A stretch of DNA of 64,000 nucleotides. Source: Clostridia bacterium (lineage in GTDB: Bacteria > Bacillota > Clostridia > Oscillospirales > Acutalibacteraceae). The notes below the pieces were generated by a model that saw nothing but the letters and a program-made list of their open reading frames with translations, was not told the DNA's origin and did no database searches. The position numbers were made by a program, and so were the translations under genes. Below, piece after piece: positions 37,284 to 46,250 of this stretch. The DNA lies in assembly GCA_017560255.1 (NCBI GenBank), contig JAFYOI010000055.1, positions 248,001-312,000 on the forward strand, given 5' to 3'. Each line of letters opens with the position of its first letter. Position 1 is the first letter of the stretch.

Positions 37284-37790
37284 TCATATTAAAATTATGG
37301 CTAATGCAACACCGCATATAATCCCGAGTTTTGAATACAAAGCAGCGTGACTTTTTGCTTTCGCCTGCGCTTCCTGCGCCTTCTTTACAATCAGCTCCTC
37401 ATACATTCCACATAGACTAAGTTGGCCATCACGATCGGTTGTACCAAGAGATTTTCCAAACGATAAAATCAGTTGAATGTCATCGTTTTCAAGTTCCGGT
37501 GGCTTTGTTTTCTGTATAGACTGACTCCAACTCAGATCAAACGGGTTACCGCTGTCAATCAACATCAGGCAATCGTTAATGAAAAACAAATCGGATAATT
37601 CCTGACGCTCCGAAGCGTTTTTCAGCATTTCATAAGTAGGCATATTTACGTATTCAATCTCCGTTTGCATAAGTTTCAGCATCAGTCTGAATTTTTCAAG
37701 CGTTTTAACCCTTTCTTTAATTCTCATTGAAAACATTCTGCCCACCAACGCGAACGCAACCATCAAAAGACCTAGCCCGATGTATTTCAT
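37284..37790 (-). CDS. spoIIIAB: Stage III sporulation protein AB
   Basis: A 168-residue protein with an N-terminal membrane helix (about 2-18), a helical soluble middle and a C-terminal membrane helix (about 152-168), as in B. subtilis SpoIIIAB (171 residues). The ATG at 37790 has TGGAGGAG upstream and is needed for the first membrane helix. The first 74 bases overlap the end of spoIIIAA in another frame. Confidence 0.88.
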   Translation of the reverse strand: MKYIGLGLLMVAFALVGRMFSMRIKERVKTLEKFRLMLKLMQTEIEYVNMPTYEMLKNASERQELSDLFFINDCLMLIDSGNPFDLSWSQSIQKTKPPELENDDIQLILSFGKSLGTTDRDGQLSLCGMYEELIVKKAQEAQAKAKSHAALYSKLGIICGVALAIILI

Positions 37791-38739
37791 TATAAAACTC
37801 CTCCATTTTGCAAATTTCCTTGATAACACACGGTTTAACACCACCGTCTAAAATAATGACCGAATCAAAAATTCCTGTTTGCATAAGTTTTCTGAACTGC
37901 GATTTTGCAACAAGTTCACTCTTTGACGATGAGTGAATTGTAATCACAAAACTAACGCCGGAATTAAAACCTTGCGATATTGCTTCCACTTCGGCGTTCG
38001 TACCTATTTCATCACATAAAATCACTTGCGGCGATAAACTTCGTATTGCGCGCAAAATCCCCTCAGCCTTTGGAAATCCACTTAAAACGCAAGCATTTAT
38101 TCCAACATCGTTTTGCGGTTGACCATTATACATAGCCGCAATTTCGTCACGTTCATCTATCACGCAGGTACGATAAGACTTACTGCCGCCAATATCCGAG
38201 AGAAGCCTTGATAAGTCACGCAAAAGCGTCGTTTTTCCGCTTGAGGGCGGTCCCGATACAATAATGCTTTTTTGTGAATGGTTGAAAAATTTGTCATATA
38301 TATTCACTGCTACCCCCTTGCATTGACGCGCAATGCGAATATTAAGAAAAGCAACGTCACGAATCCCTTTCAGAACGCCGTTTTCAACAACTGCACGAGC
38401 GCCAACACCAACTCTGTGGCCACCTTTTATCGTAACGTAGCCCTCCAATAAAGAACTTTGGCAAGAGTGTAACGAATACCCACAAATTATATTCAGTGTT
38501 TCCTTCACGTCCGATAACGTAACAAGCGGAAAGTTTTCGTTATATATGTACCCCGTTCTGCCATCTCTGCCGACAAGCATTGTCCCACACGAGCATACAA
38601 TCATCACAGGCACTCCTATTTTGATACGTATCTCCCGCACGTCTTTTTTTACAATATCGGAAATCTTTAATACTTGTGTCCTTATAATCGGTGCAAGGCA
38701 TTGTGCTGCCTCGTTAAACTTACTTATACTGTCCTGCAT
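37717..38739 (-). CDS. spoIIIAA: Stage III sporulation protein AA (ATPase)
   Basis: A 340-residue RecA-like ATPase, the motor of the SpoIIIA-SpoIIQ channel. Walker A is GPPSSGKTT near residue 170, Walker B is PQVILCDEIG. It is somewhat longer than B. subtilis SpoIIIAA (about 307), mainly by a C-terminal tail encoded in the overlap with spoIIIAB. GGAGGG precedes the ATG. It is the first gene of the spoIIIA operon. Confidence 0.92.
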   Translation of the reverse strand: MQDSISKFNEAAQCLAPIIRTQVLKISDIVKKDVREIRIKIGVPVMIVCSCGTMLVGRDGRTGYIYNENFPLVTLSDVKETLNIICGYSLHSCQSSLLEGYVTIKGGHRVGVGARAVVENGVLKGIRDVAFLNIRIARQCKGVAVNIYDKFFNHSQKSIIVSGPPSSGKTTLLRDLSRLLSDIGGSKSYRTCVIDERDEIAAMYNGQPQNDVGINACVLSGFPKAEGILRAIRSLSPQVILCDEIGTNAEVEAISQGFNSGVSFVITIHSSSKSELVAKSQFRKLMQTGIFDSVIILDGGVKPCVIKEICKMEEFYNEIHRARSFDGCVRVGGQNVFNEN

Positions 38740-38778
38740 TTTTCTCGCCCTCCACTAATCTATATTTACCCTTGTCCC

Positions 38779-38806
38779 GATATATGACAACGATAAAATA
38801 TTATTT
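38779..38806 (-). promoter_or_regulatory. Possible sigma-E promoter of spoIIIA
   Basis: On the minus strand AAATAAT (38806-38800) and CATATATC (38786-38779) lie 13 bases apart, a partial match to sigma-E elements (-35 like KMATAWW, -10 like CATACAAT). SpoIIIA is under sigma-E in B. subtilis; the match here is weak. Confidence 0.35.
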
Positions 38807-38835
38807 CAAAAACAAATAATAGTTTAAATATATAG

Positions 38836-38864
38836 TTGAAAGTGGCAATCGTATGTGATATACT
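38836..38864 (+). promoter_or_regulatory. Sigma-A promoter of the GT2 / GtrA-YfhO operon
   Basis: TTGAAA (38836-38841) and TATACT (38859-38864) with a 17-base spacer, 37 bases before the GT2 start. Confidence 0.65.
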
Positions 38865-38901
38865 TGTCTAAATTAGACTCTACATAAAAGGTGGTATTTT
38901 T

Positions 38902-39852
38902 ATGAAAAATGTAGACATCGTAGTCCCTTGTTATAACGAGGAAGAATCTCTCAAGGATTTTTATATTGAAACTCAAAAAATCTTCAAGACTCTTCCCGAC
39001 TATAAATTTACCTACATCTTTGTAAACGACGGAAGTAAAGACCAGACACTTCCTATGCTTGAACAGATGGCAAGTTTCGACAAAAATATCAAATATGTTT
39101 CTTTTTCAAGAAACTTTGGAAAGGAAGCGGCAATTTATGCCGGTCTTCAGGCATCAACGTCAGAACTCGTTTGCCTCATTGATGCCGACTTGCAGCACCC
39201 ACCCGCTCTTATTCCCGAAATGCTCGCAGGAATTGAAGAAGGATACGACTGCTGTGCAGGCAGACGCGTAAGTCGTGACGGCGAACCGAAAATCCGCAGT
39301 TTCTTTTCACGTCAGTTCTATAAACTCATCAACAAAATGTCTGACATTGACCTTGTTGACGGCGCGGTTGATTTTCGCGTTATGAACAGAGCATACGTTG
39401 ATGCTGTTCTACAACTGTCCGAAAGACAGAGATTTTCAAAAGGTCTCTTCACCTGGATTGGTTTTGACACAAAGTGGATTGAATTTAAAAACATTGAGAG
39501 AGCCAACGGAGAATCAAAATGGTCATTCTTCTCTTTGTTCAAATATGCTATTGACGGCGTAACGTCTTTCTCCACCGTTCCGCTCAGATTTGCAACCGTA
39601 ATCGGTGCAATTGTTTCCGCGGTTTCTTTCATCTATCTGATATACGTCCTTGTCAGAGCAATCTTTGTCGGCATCGATACCCCCGGTTACACAACAACAA
39701 TATTCTCCATCCTATTCATCGGTGGTATAATTATCCTTTCCTGCGGAATACTCGGCGAATACATAGCAAGAATATACAAGGAAAGTAAAAATCGCCCCGT
39801 CTATATCGTAAAGAAAACAAACGTGGACGATAAAAACAAAACTAACTTTTAG
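38902..39852 (+). CDS. GT2 polyprenyl-phosphate sugar synthase (GtrB/CsbB-like)
   Basis: A 316-residue family 2 glycosyltransferase that should move a sugar from a nucleotide donor to undecaprenyl phosphate on the inner face of the membrane. It begins VDIVVPCYNEEESL; the metal-binding DxD is in CLIDADLQHPP. Two C-terminal membrane helices (about 230-255 and 268-290) match the DPM1/GtrB/CsbB type. It is 11 bases before the GtrA-YfhO gene. The sugar cannot be read from sequence. A ribosome site AAGGTGG precedes the ATG. Confidence 0.9.
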   Translation: MKNVDIVVPCYNEEESLKDFYIETQKIFKTLPDYKFTYIFVNDGSKDQTLPMLEQMASFDKNIKYVSFSRNFGKEAAIYAGLQASTSELVCLIDADLQHPPALIPEMLAGIEEGYDCCAGRRVSRDGEPKIRSFFSRQFYKLINKMSDIDLVDGAVDFRVMNRAYVDAVLQLSERQRFSKGLFTWIGFDTKWIEFKNIERANGESKWSFFSLFKYAIDGVTSFSTVPLRFATVIGAIVSAVSFIYLIYVLVRAIFVGIDTPGYTTTIFSILFIGGIIILSCGILGEYIARIYKESKNRPVYIVKKTNVDDKNKTNF

Positions 39853-39863
39853 GTGGACAAGTT

Positions 39864-42800
39864 ATGATAAAAAAACTTTTCAACAAGTTTGTAAACAAGG
39901 AAACGATAACCTACGTTATTTTCGGCGTACTTACTACCCTTGTTAACTACATTGTTTACTTCGCTTTATACAATATTTTTGGAGTAAACTACCTCGTTTC
40001 CAACACGATCGCTTGGGTTGCGGCAGTAGTATTTGCTTACTTTACAAACAAAAAATTTGTCTTCAACGACAGTGATGAAACCACCGGCGACGGATTGCGA
40101 AAATTCGGGTTGTTTGTTGCGGGCCGTTTACTTTCATTCCTCATTGAAACACTCTGGATGATAATAACGGTCGGATTGTTCAGAATGAACGCAAACGTTT
40201 CTAAAATCCTCGTTGCAATAATCGTTATAATTGCAAACTATTTTCTGAGCAAATTTTTCGTTTTTGGCGATAGCAAATCAACGGATTTGATTAAAAAGAC
40301 TATTCACGAAAACCGGTACGTTTATCTCACCTTTGCTGCGGCGAGCGTTATTATGCTCATTGTTTACTTTGTTTACAGGCTCGTACCTTTCGGAAACATT
40401 ACGATAATGAGAATGGACCTTTACCACCAATATGCTCCCCTTATGAGCGAACTTTACGAGAGATTATCGGAAGGTCACAGTTTGCTTTACTCATGGTATT
40501 CAGGACTCGGCGGTGGATTCCTTGGTAACTTCTCAAACTACCTCGGCAGTCCGTTTAACGTAATAGTTCTCCTGTTCGGTCAAGAGAATGTTACAGAAGC
40601 AATCTCCTGCCTGATACTCCTCAAAGTTGCATTTGCAAGCACGTTCTTTGCATACTACCTCAAAAAATCCAACAAAGTAAACAACCTCTCACTCCCCGCA
40701 TTTGGTGTGCTTTACGGATTCTGCGCATATTTCCTTGCTTACTATTGGAATATTATGTGGCTTGACGCTATGGTATTCTTCCCGCTCGTAATTCTCGGTG
40801 TGGAGAGAATTATCAACAAGCGCAAGTTTATGCTGTATATCGTATCGCTCTTCTTCATTATGATAAGCAATTACTATATGGCATATATGACCTGCATATT
40901 CCTTGTCATTTACTTCTTCGTTTACTATTTCTCAAAGTACAAATTCACGTCAAAAAACACAGATACAGAAACTTACGTTGAATTTTTTGACGGCACGGAT
41001 GCAGTAATCAGCGAAAACGATGATGAAGAAAAAGAACAAACATCGATACTAAAGAGATTAGGCAACAGCAGATTCCTGACCTCCGGCGGTTTGTTTGCTA
41101 TGTCAAGCATTATTGCCGCTTTGCTTGCGGCATTCCTACTCATTCCGACTGTCTACATTTTGCAGGGTTCATCCGCAACGGGTAACAGTTTCCCGACAGA
41201 AGCAGGTTATTATTTCAACATTTTTGACTTTATCGCAAACCATCTTGCAAGCGCCGAACCGACAATCAGAAGCAGCGGCACGGACGTTTTACCGAACGTT
41301 TACTGCGGAATGTTGACAGTTGTGCTGATCCCAATTTATCTGCTATCGAAGAAAATTACAGTCAGAGAAAAGGTTGTTTCACTCATTCTTCTCGCTATTT
41401 TCTTCTTCAGTTTCAACCACAACTATCTCAATTTCATCTGGCACGGATTCCACTTTCCTAACGATTTGCCTTACCGTTTCTCATTTATGTATTCGTTCAT
41501 TTTGCTTACAATGGCATTCAAGGCGTTTACTAATATGGGCTCGGTCAAAATGCAATCACTTGGAATATCAAGCCTTATTATCGGCGCATTTATTGTTATA
41601 ATTCAGGAACTCGGCTCTAAGAACGTTGATGAACTCACAGTTTATATTTCGCTCATATTCCTTGTTGCATACACTGCAATTATCGCGCTGTATATAACAA
41701 AGCCTCAATATGCAAAGAAAATACTCTGGTGCCTTGTGCTTGTGGTACTGCTTGAAATTGCCGCATCAAACACAAGAAACTATGCAATGGATGTAAGAAA
41801 AGATGTATACCTTGCCGACGTTGAGTCAACAAATAAGATTGTTAATAAACTTGAGGAAGAAGACGACGGTTTCTACAGAATTGAGAGAATCACAAGCCTC
41901 ACCTGTAACGATCCCGCTTTGTTCAATTACAGAGGTGTTTCTACTTTCAGTTCAATGGCATCGGAGAAACTTTCAAATCTCCAGCAATATCTTGGAATCA
42001 AAGGTAACAAGATCAACAGTTACATCTATTCGATGAACACACCGATATACAACAGTATGTTCTCTATAAAATACTTTATGGGTACAACAAATCTCGGTGA
42101 TGATTACTACGAACTAAAAGACACGGTCGGAGATATTTCCGTTTACGAAAACAAATATCATCTCCCTGTAGCATTCTGCGCAGATAACGCTCTTGCTTCC
42201 TGGAGAGTTTCCGAATCCGATCCGTTTGCAACACAGTCATCTTTTCTCCACACCGCGTATGGTGAAAGAATGGACGACGTGTTCACAACCATTTTTGCAA
42301 CTTCCGCAGAATATTCCAATATTACACATTCCGCAGACGCCGTACCCTACGTTGGTCAGAATTCATTCTTCAGAGAGAACGGCGGACAGTTTGCATATAT
42401 CAACGTTAAATTCCTTATTGAAGAGTCTCAGAACGTCTACTTCTACTTCTATTCAAGCAACGTTGACTGTGTTGTAATTTCCTATGACGACTTCAACATA
42501 AACCCCGGCACTTCGGAAAGACACATTCTCGACGTTGGTTATGTTGAAGCAGGCACACTCATAAACGTATATATTCCGTTTGATGAAGATAGGGGCGACA
42601 GCGGTTTTTACTATCTCAATGCTTACGGTTTCAACAGAGAAAGTTTTGAAAAAGCATACGCTAAATTTAAAAACGGTGGTCTTAATATAACAGAACACGA
42701 CGACACGCACATCAAAGGCACTGTTACTGCAACGGAAGATTGCCTGCTCTACACTTCCATTCCTTATGATAAAGGCTGGACGGTAAAAGTTGATGGTGTA

Positions 42801-43118
42801 GAAGTTGAAACGTTGTCGCTACAGGGCGCATTACTCTATATTGAACTTTCGCCCGGTGAGCATACCGTCGAATTCAGTTTCTTCCCGCAGGGATTCAAAC
42901 TGGGATTGCTTGGCAGTTTTGTGGGCGTTATGCTCCTTGTCGTTGTTTTGGCTATATGCTTGCTTATGAGAAAACGTGCGGCAGCAAAAACGGCACTAAT
43001 ATCCGACGATGCCGTATTAGATGGTGGATTCAACATTGAAGTAACGGCTGACGATGCAGATGAGATTTCATTTGAAGAAACCACCGACACATCGGAACCC
43101 GACACTACAGAAGAATAG
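39864..43118 (+). CDS. GtrA flippase fused to YfhO-type GT-C glycosyltransferase
   Basis: A 1084-residue membrane protein with two parts. Residues about 10-137 are a GtrA/GtcA-like four-helix domain (YVIFGVLTTLVNYIVYFAL, then ANYFLSKFFVF), the proposed flippase for polyprenyl-phosphate sugars. Residues about 150-1060 are a YfhO-like GT-C enzyme with many membrane helices; MRMDLYHQYAPLM after its first helix fits the catalytic acidic loop. An acidic cytoplasmic insert lies near 365-400, a large outer beta-rich region follows the last bundle (about 650-1000), and a final helix and acidic tail end the protein. With the GT2 it would be a complete three-component glycosylation system like CsbB-GtcA-YfhO for lipoteichoic acid. 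Normally these parts are separate genes. Confidence 0.85.
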   Translation: MIKKLFNKFVNKETITYVIFGVLTTLVNYIVYFALYNIFGVNYLVSNTIAWVAAVVFAYFTNKKFVFNDSDETTGDGLRKFGLFVAGRLLSFLIETLWMIITVGLFRMNANVSKILVAIIVIIANYFLSKFFVFGDSKSTDLIKKTIHENRYVYLTFAAASVIMLIVYFVYRLVPFGNITIMRMDLYHQYAPLMSELYERLSEGHSLLYSWYSGLGGGFLGNFSNYLGSPFNVIVLLFGQENVTEAISCLILLKVAFASTFFAYYLKKSNKVNNLSLPAFGVLYGFCAYFLAYYWNIMWLDAMVFFPLVILGVERIINKRKFMLYIVSLFFIMISNYYMAYMTCIFLVIYFFVYYFSKYKFTSKNTDTETYVEFFDGTDAVISENDDEEKEQTSILKRLGNSRFLTSGGLFAMSSIIAALLAAFLLIPTVYILQGSSATGNSFPTEAGYYFNIFDFIANHLASAEPTIRSSGTDVLPNVYCGMLTVVLIPIYLLSKKITVREKVVSLILLAIFFFSFNHNYLNFIWHGFHFPNDLPYRFSFMYSFILLTMAFKAFTNMGSVKMQSLGISSLIIGAFIVIIQELGSKNVDELTVYISLIFLVAYTAIIALYITKPQYAKKILWCLVLVVLLEIAASNTRNYAMDVRKDVYLADVESTNKIVNKLEEEDDGFYRIERITSLTCNDPALFNYRGVSTFSSMASEKLSNLQQYLGIKGNKINSYIYSMNTPIYNSMFSIKYFMGTTNLGDDYYELKDTVGDISVYENKYHLPVAFCADNALASWRVSESDPFATQSSFLHTAYGERMDDVFTTIFATSAEYSNITHSADAVPYVGQNSFFRENGGQFAYINVKFLIEESQNVYFYFYSSNVDCVVISYDDFNINPGTSERHILDVGYVEAGTLINVYIPFDEDRGDSGFYYLNAYGFNRESFEKAYAKFKNGGLNITEHDDTHIKGTVTATEDCLLYTSIPYDKGWTVKVDGVEVETLSLQGALLYIELSPGEHTVEFSFFPQGFKLGLLGSFVGVMLLVVVLAICLLMRKRAAAKTALISDDAVLDGGFNIEVTADDADEISFEETTDTSEPDTTEE

Positions 43119-43119
43119 C

Positions 43120-43154
43120 AAAAAACTCCTACGGAAATTCCGTAGGAGTTTTTT
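43120..43154. terminator. Bidirectional terminator between the GtrA-YfhO gene and the GT-C gene
   Basis: A 10 bp stem (43126-43135 with 43139-43148) extended by six A and six T, with a 3-base loop. It serves the two convergent genes. Confidence 0.9.
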
Positions 43155-43166
43155 ATATTGATTATC

Positions 43167-44573
43167 CTATTCCGCTTGTGGTGCTTCCTGTGTTTCAGTA
43201 ACTGCGGCTTGCTCAGCAACGTTGTCATCCGTTGACGATACATCCGCTCCCAAGCACGTTTCTCTGGTTTTTCTCATAAGAGTGTGACTGATTCCCGCCG
43301 CAGCAATCATAATGAACACGGGCATAAATATAACGTGCATAACCGACTCTGCGGAGCCAATCATATAAATTAAAGTAGAAAAAAGCGGGAAAATCCAAAG
43401 CGATATCAGCGCTTTGCGATGCTTTCTGACAATGATAAAACCTATAGTTGTTGCCACCGCGAACAAGAGAGTCAACCAATACACAAACTGATTGAATATC
43501 ATCACGCCATCAACCCACGAAAGCGCACCGAAGTTGAATGTAAAAAAATTACCAAGAGTTGTTGAAAGCACGCCCGTACCATTAAACGGCAAGTTCAGAT
43601 AATAAGAATAAATGTAGTGAGTATCGGGTGCATAAATCGTAAAAAGTTTATTGGGAATCTGAGAAAGATACGTACCGAAATTATTGGAAATCCACTCACT
43701 TGACTGAGAGAGCCAGTAATTGTTCTTCTCAATAAACGTCAGAGAGTTTGCGTTTGGAATATATCCTTCCTTACCCTCTGCAAAGACCTCCTGCGTACCG
43801 TATCTGCCATTTGTATAATCGTTGGCAGACTCCATAACCTCTTTGCCCGAAACGGGTGAAATAAAGGTGGAGTAGCCCGAAATATAGTACGAACTGACCT
43901 GAATTACAAGCACAACACAAACAAGCGAAGCGACAATTTTGAACGCATTGTGCGCGCCGTATTTCTGAAGCAAAAGATAAATTATTGCTGCTGCAATAAA
44001 CACAAGTGCAATCAAATTTATCCAGCACGCGTATGCAAAAACAGCGCCCGCAAGAATGTATCTGCCCTTGAATTTTGAAAGGCAGAGCGCAAATCCGCCA
44101 AAGAGGGCAACAGAGAGCAAAAGTTCACTACGCAGGAAAAGCACCGCACAAGTGTAGGAAAGAGTAAGTTCAAATATAATAACGCTGATAAAGCCTATAC
44201 CGCGCCTTTTAAACACTCTTGAAGCAACAAAGTAAATCAAAAATGCCAACAAAAGAGTTAATGCTACGTTGCATAAAAGTGCAAATCTCAAGCCGCCGTT
44301 AATCTTAAAGAGCATCGTAAGATAATTTATAAAACCCGGGCTGTAAATTTCATTATCATACAGATTCGTTATTGACGGATAAAGTGTACTGTTATCCGCC
44401 GCAATCTTTGCAATCTTGTAATAAGTGTACGTTTCAGCATTTTGGATACAGTTAAAAGTCAAGACTGTATACGCTTGCCACAACGTTACAAAAAAAGCGA
44501 GCATAACCGAAATGAAGCAGAGAATTTTTCCTGACGTTGTCTTTTCCATATATTTTTTAAAAGAAAGTTCCAT
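43167..44573 (-). CDS. GT-C fold membrane glycosyltransferase (GT39/ArnT-like)
   Basis: A 468-residue membrane protein with about ten to twelve hydrophobic helices. The loop after the first helix holds QNAETYTYYKIAK, fitting the acidic catalytic loop of GT-C enzymes that use polyprenyl-phosphate sugars. The last 45 residues are a soluble Ala/Glu/Thr-rich tail. The ATG at 44573 has AAGGAGG; an in-frame TTG/ATG further up (44606) is less likely. It converges on the GtrA-YfhO gene and could share the same lipid-linked sugar. Acceptor unknown. Confidence 0.72.
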   Translation of the reverse strand: MELSFKKYMEKTTSGKILCFISVMLAFFVTLWQAYTVLTFNCIQNAETYTYYKIAKIAADNSTLYPSITNLYDNEIYSPGFINYLTMLFKINGGLRFALLCNVALTLLLAFLIYFVASRVFKRRGIGFISVIIFELTLSYTCAVLFLRSELLLSVALFGGFALCLSKFKGRYILAGAVFAYACWINLIALVFIAAAIIYLLLQKYGAHNAFKIVASLVCVVLVIQVSSYYISGYSTFISPVSGKEVMESANDYTNGRYGTQEVFAEGKEGYIPNANSLTFIEKNNYWLSQSSEWISNNFGTYLSQIPNKLFTIYAPDTHYIYSYYLNLPFNGTGVLSTTLGNFFTFNFGALSWVDGVMIFNQFVYWLTLLFAVATTIGFIIVRKHRKALISLWIFPLFSTLIYMIGSAESVMHVIFMPVFIMIAAAGISHTLMRKTRETCLGADVSSTDDNVAEQAAVTETQEAPQAE

Positions 44574-44596
44574 TTGCCCGTCCTCCTTTTTGGAAT

Positions 44597-44625
44597 ATTT
44601 TAACACATATTAAAACAATATACAA
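44597..44625 (-). promoter_or_regulatory. Sigma-A promoter of the GT-C gene
   Basis: TTGTAT (44625-44620) and TAAAAT (44602-44597) on the minus strand with a 17-base spacer. The -35 overlaps the tail of the upstream terminator. Confidence 0.6.
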
Positions 44626-44655
44626 GCGACAACTTTTGCTGAAAATTGTCGCTTG
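44623..44655 (-). terminator. Terminator after the bile salt hydrolase gene
   Basis: A 10 bp outer stem (44646-44655 with 44623-44632) plus an inner A/T stem of 4 bp. The T tract behind it is interrupted, so its strength is uncertain. Confidence 0.6.
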
Positions 44656-44659
44656 AAGT

Positions 44660-45631
44660 TTAATTTTGAAATTTTATCTGTTCACCCATCAAAAGCGGAT
44701 ATTTTATCAAAGTATTGTCGTTTAAATTTTCCTTGTTCATATCAACTGCAGAGATCTGATGATTACCGTAAGTTGTGTAATAGTAAATTCCCCTGTCGGA
44801 ATTACAACAAGAAGAATAAATTGTAATTTCATACCCGTCATCTATCCTACAACAACCGCGCTGCTGTTCAACCGAAGAAAGAATATGAAAAAACTGATTT
44901 ACGCTATCGGTTTCATTTTCATCAGCAATTGAATTCAGTTTCACAAAAGTCGCTCGGACAAAGCGTGATTGAGAGGACAAATCACCGGGCAAACCGAGCG
45001 CGCCCATTCCCCTGCTGTACACATACAGCGGCAAATCAGCGCAGAAGGTGTTTTCGGGTTCTTTCGCCGACAATGACATATAATTATTCAGATTAAAACT
45101 CTGCTCATCAAACGGTGGATTGTTGGTTAAAACCCCGACGGGGTTATCGTATATTTTCAGTCCCTCTTTTACCGATTCAACAACAAGAGTTTCACTCTTA
45201 TCAGCAAGCATCCAATGCAGTTGTGACGGCGGTAATTCCCGACTGAAAGCGTCCGAAGTCAGATTGATTTTATCAAGCATCACCCTCGCCTCCTGCACAG
45301 TGGCGCATTGAGAAAGAAGCCAAGGGATAAACTCAAAACTTGCAACGTTGTCTTTATCCCGAAGCCAATTTCCGTAATACGCATTACCCACAAAATTAAG
45401 CCCCGCCATAGAAAGCCCCTTTTCATTTGTTGCATCATAATACAACGGATAATCACCAACAACGTACGCCATTCCAATCAGTGCATAGTGATTTTCAATC
45501 CGCTTACCGTTCACAAAATCAAACTTATAATTGCGCGGCGTTATCACCACATTTTCGTTATATGAAAAATCATAATCGAGAGTCCTGCCAAAATAAAAAT
45601 CTTTCGTTTTATACGCAATAGCCGTACACAT
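44660..45631 (-). CDS. bsh: Choloylglycine hydrolase, probable bile salt hydrolase
   Basis: A 323-residue Ntn-hydrolase that would release glycine or taurine from conjugated bile acids. After Met removal the nucleophile is Cys2 (MCTAI). Arg16 and Asp19 in FGRTLDY, the Asn in AGLNF, the Asn in VLTNNPP and the Arg in SRFVRA all match the catalytic set of Clostridium perfringens BSH, and the C-terminal YYYTTY...MNKENL is nearly as in that enzyme. The selectivity loop before GLPGD reads YSRGMGAL; an S-R-G form is reported to favour glycine conjugates. There is no signal peptide, so it is cytoplasmic. Penicillin V acylase is the alternative. It is a single-gene unit. Confidence 0.88.
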   Translation of the reverse strand: MCTAIAYKTKDFYFGRTLDYDFSYNENVVITPRNYKFDFVNGKRIENHYALIGMAYVVGDYPLYYDATNEKGLSMAGLNFVGNAYYGNWLRDKDNVASFEFIPWLLSQCATVQEARVMLDKINLTSDAFSRELPPSQLHWMLADKSETLVVESVKEGLKIYDNPVGVLTNNPPFDEQSFNLNNYMSLSAKEPENTFCADLPLYVYSRGMGALGLPGDLSSQSRFVRATFVKLNSIADENETDSVNQFFHILSSVEQQRGCCRIDDGYEITIYSSCCNSDRGIYYYTTYGNHQISAVDMNKENLNDNTLIKYPLLMGEQIKFQN

Positions 45632-45713
45632 AGTTTCATTTCTCCTAATAAGTTTTGTTAAAAGTTTTTATCAAAAAAGATAAGTTATTCTTAAGTTACA
45701 AAATACTATAAAC

Positions 45714-45746
45714 AAAAAGGAAGCAACACAAATCGCTTCCTTTTTA
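45714..45746 (-). terminator. Terminator after the GNAT gene
   Basis: An 11 bp stem (45735-45745 with 45714-45724) with a 10-base loop and A/T ends. It separates the TIR-GNAT operon from bsh and may act in both directions. Confidence 0.8.
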
Positions 45747-45761
45747 TATGTACTATTAAAC

Positions 45762-46247
45762 TTATATCATCTTTTGATATGCAATCCGCTCGTCGCCGTT
45801 TTCGAGATATATTATTCCGCAATACTGAAATCCGCGTTTTTCTAGCGCCCGACGCATCGGTATATTATCGCGATGCGTATCAATACGCAGATTGTGACAT
45901 ATTGCAAAACAGTAATTTATACAATAATCAATAATTCCGCTCCCCTGCTCTGCAACAGCGATGCGATGAATAACTCCGTATGGCTCGTCCGAAAGCCACG
46001 CACCGTTATAAATATTTGTATAGGTGGGATCATTCTCAACAGAGAACATAAAAACCGCAAGAATTTTTCCCTCGTCCTCAACAATGTAGCCGACTCCTCG
46101 CTCCATATCCTGCCGCGCAGTGTCAGCGTTTGGCAGACCATTATTCCATTGATTCGGATTTCCACTCTCTCGCATAAAACGCCTTGCGTTTTCATAAATC
46201 TCGCCAATACAAGCAAGATCGGATTCCGTAGTTTTTCTTACAAACAT
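45762..46247 (-). CDS. GNAT family N-acetyltransferase
   Basis: A 161-residue GNAT protein. The acetyl-CoA loop region is IHRIAVAEQGSGIIDYC, and the C-terminal part IDTHRDNIPMRRALEKRGF followed by QYCG is typical of the family. The substrate is unknown. Its ATG lies 3 bases after the TIR gene stop, so the two are one operon; a functional link to TIR activity is inference only. A terminator follows. Confidence 0.85.
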   Translation of the reverse strand: MFVRKTTESDLACIGEIYENARRFMRESGNPNQWNNGLPNADTARQDMERGVGYIVEDEGKILAVFMFSVENDPTYTNIYNGAWLSDEPYGVIHRIAVAEQGSGIIDYCINYCFAICHNLRIDTHRDNIPMRRALEKRGFQYCGIIYLENGDERIAYQKMI

Positions 46248-46250
46248 AAA

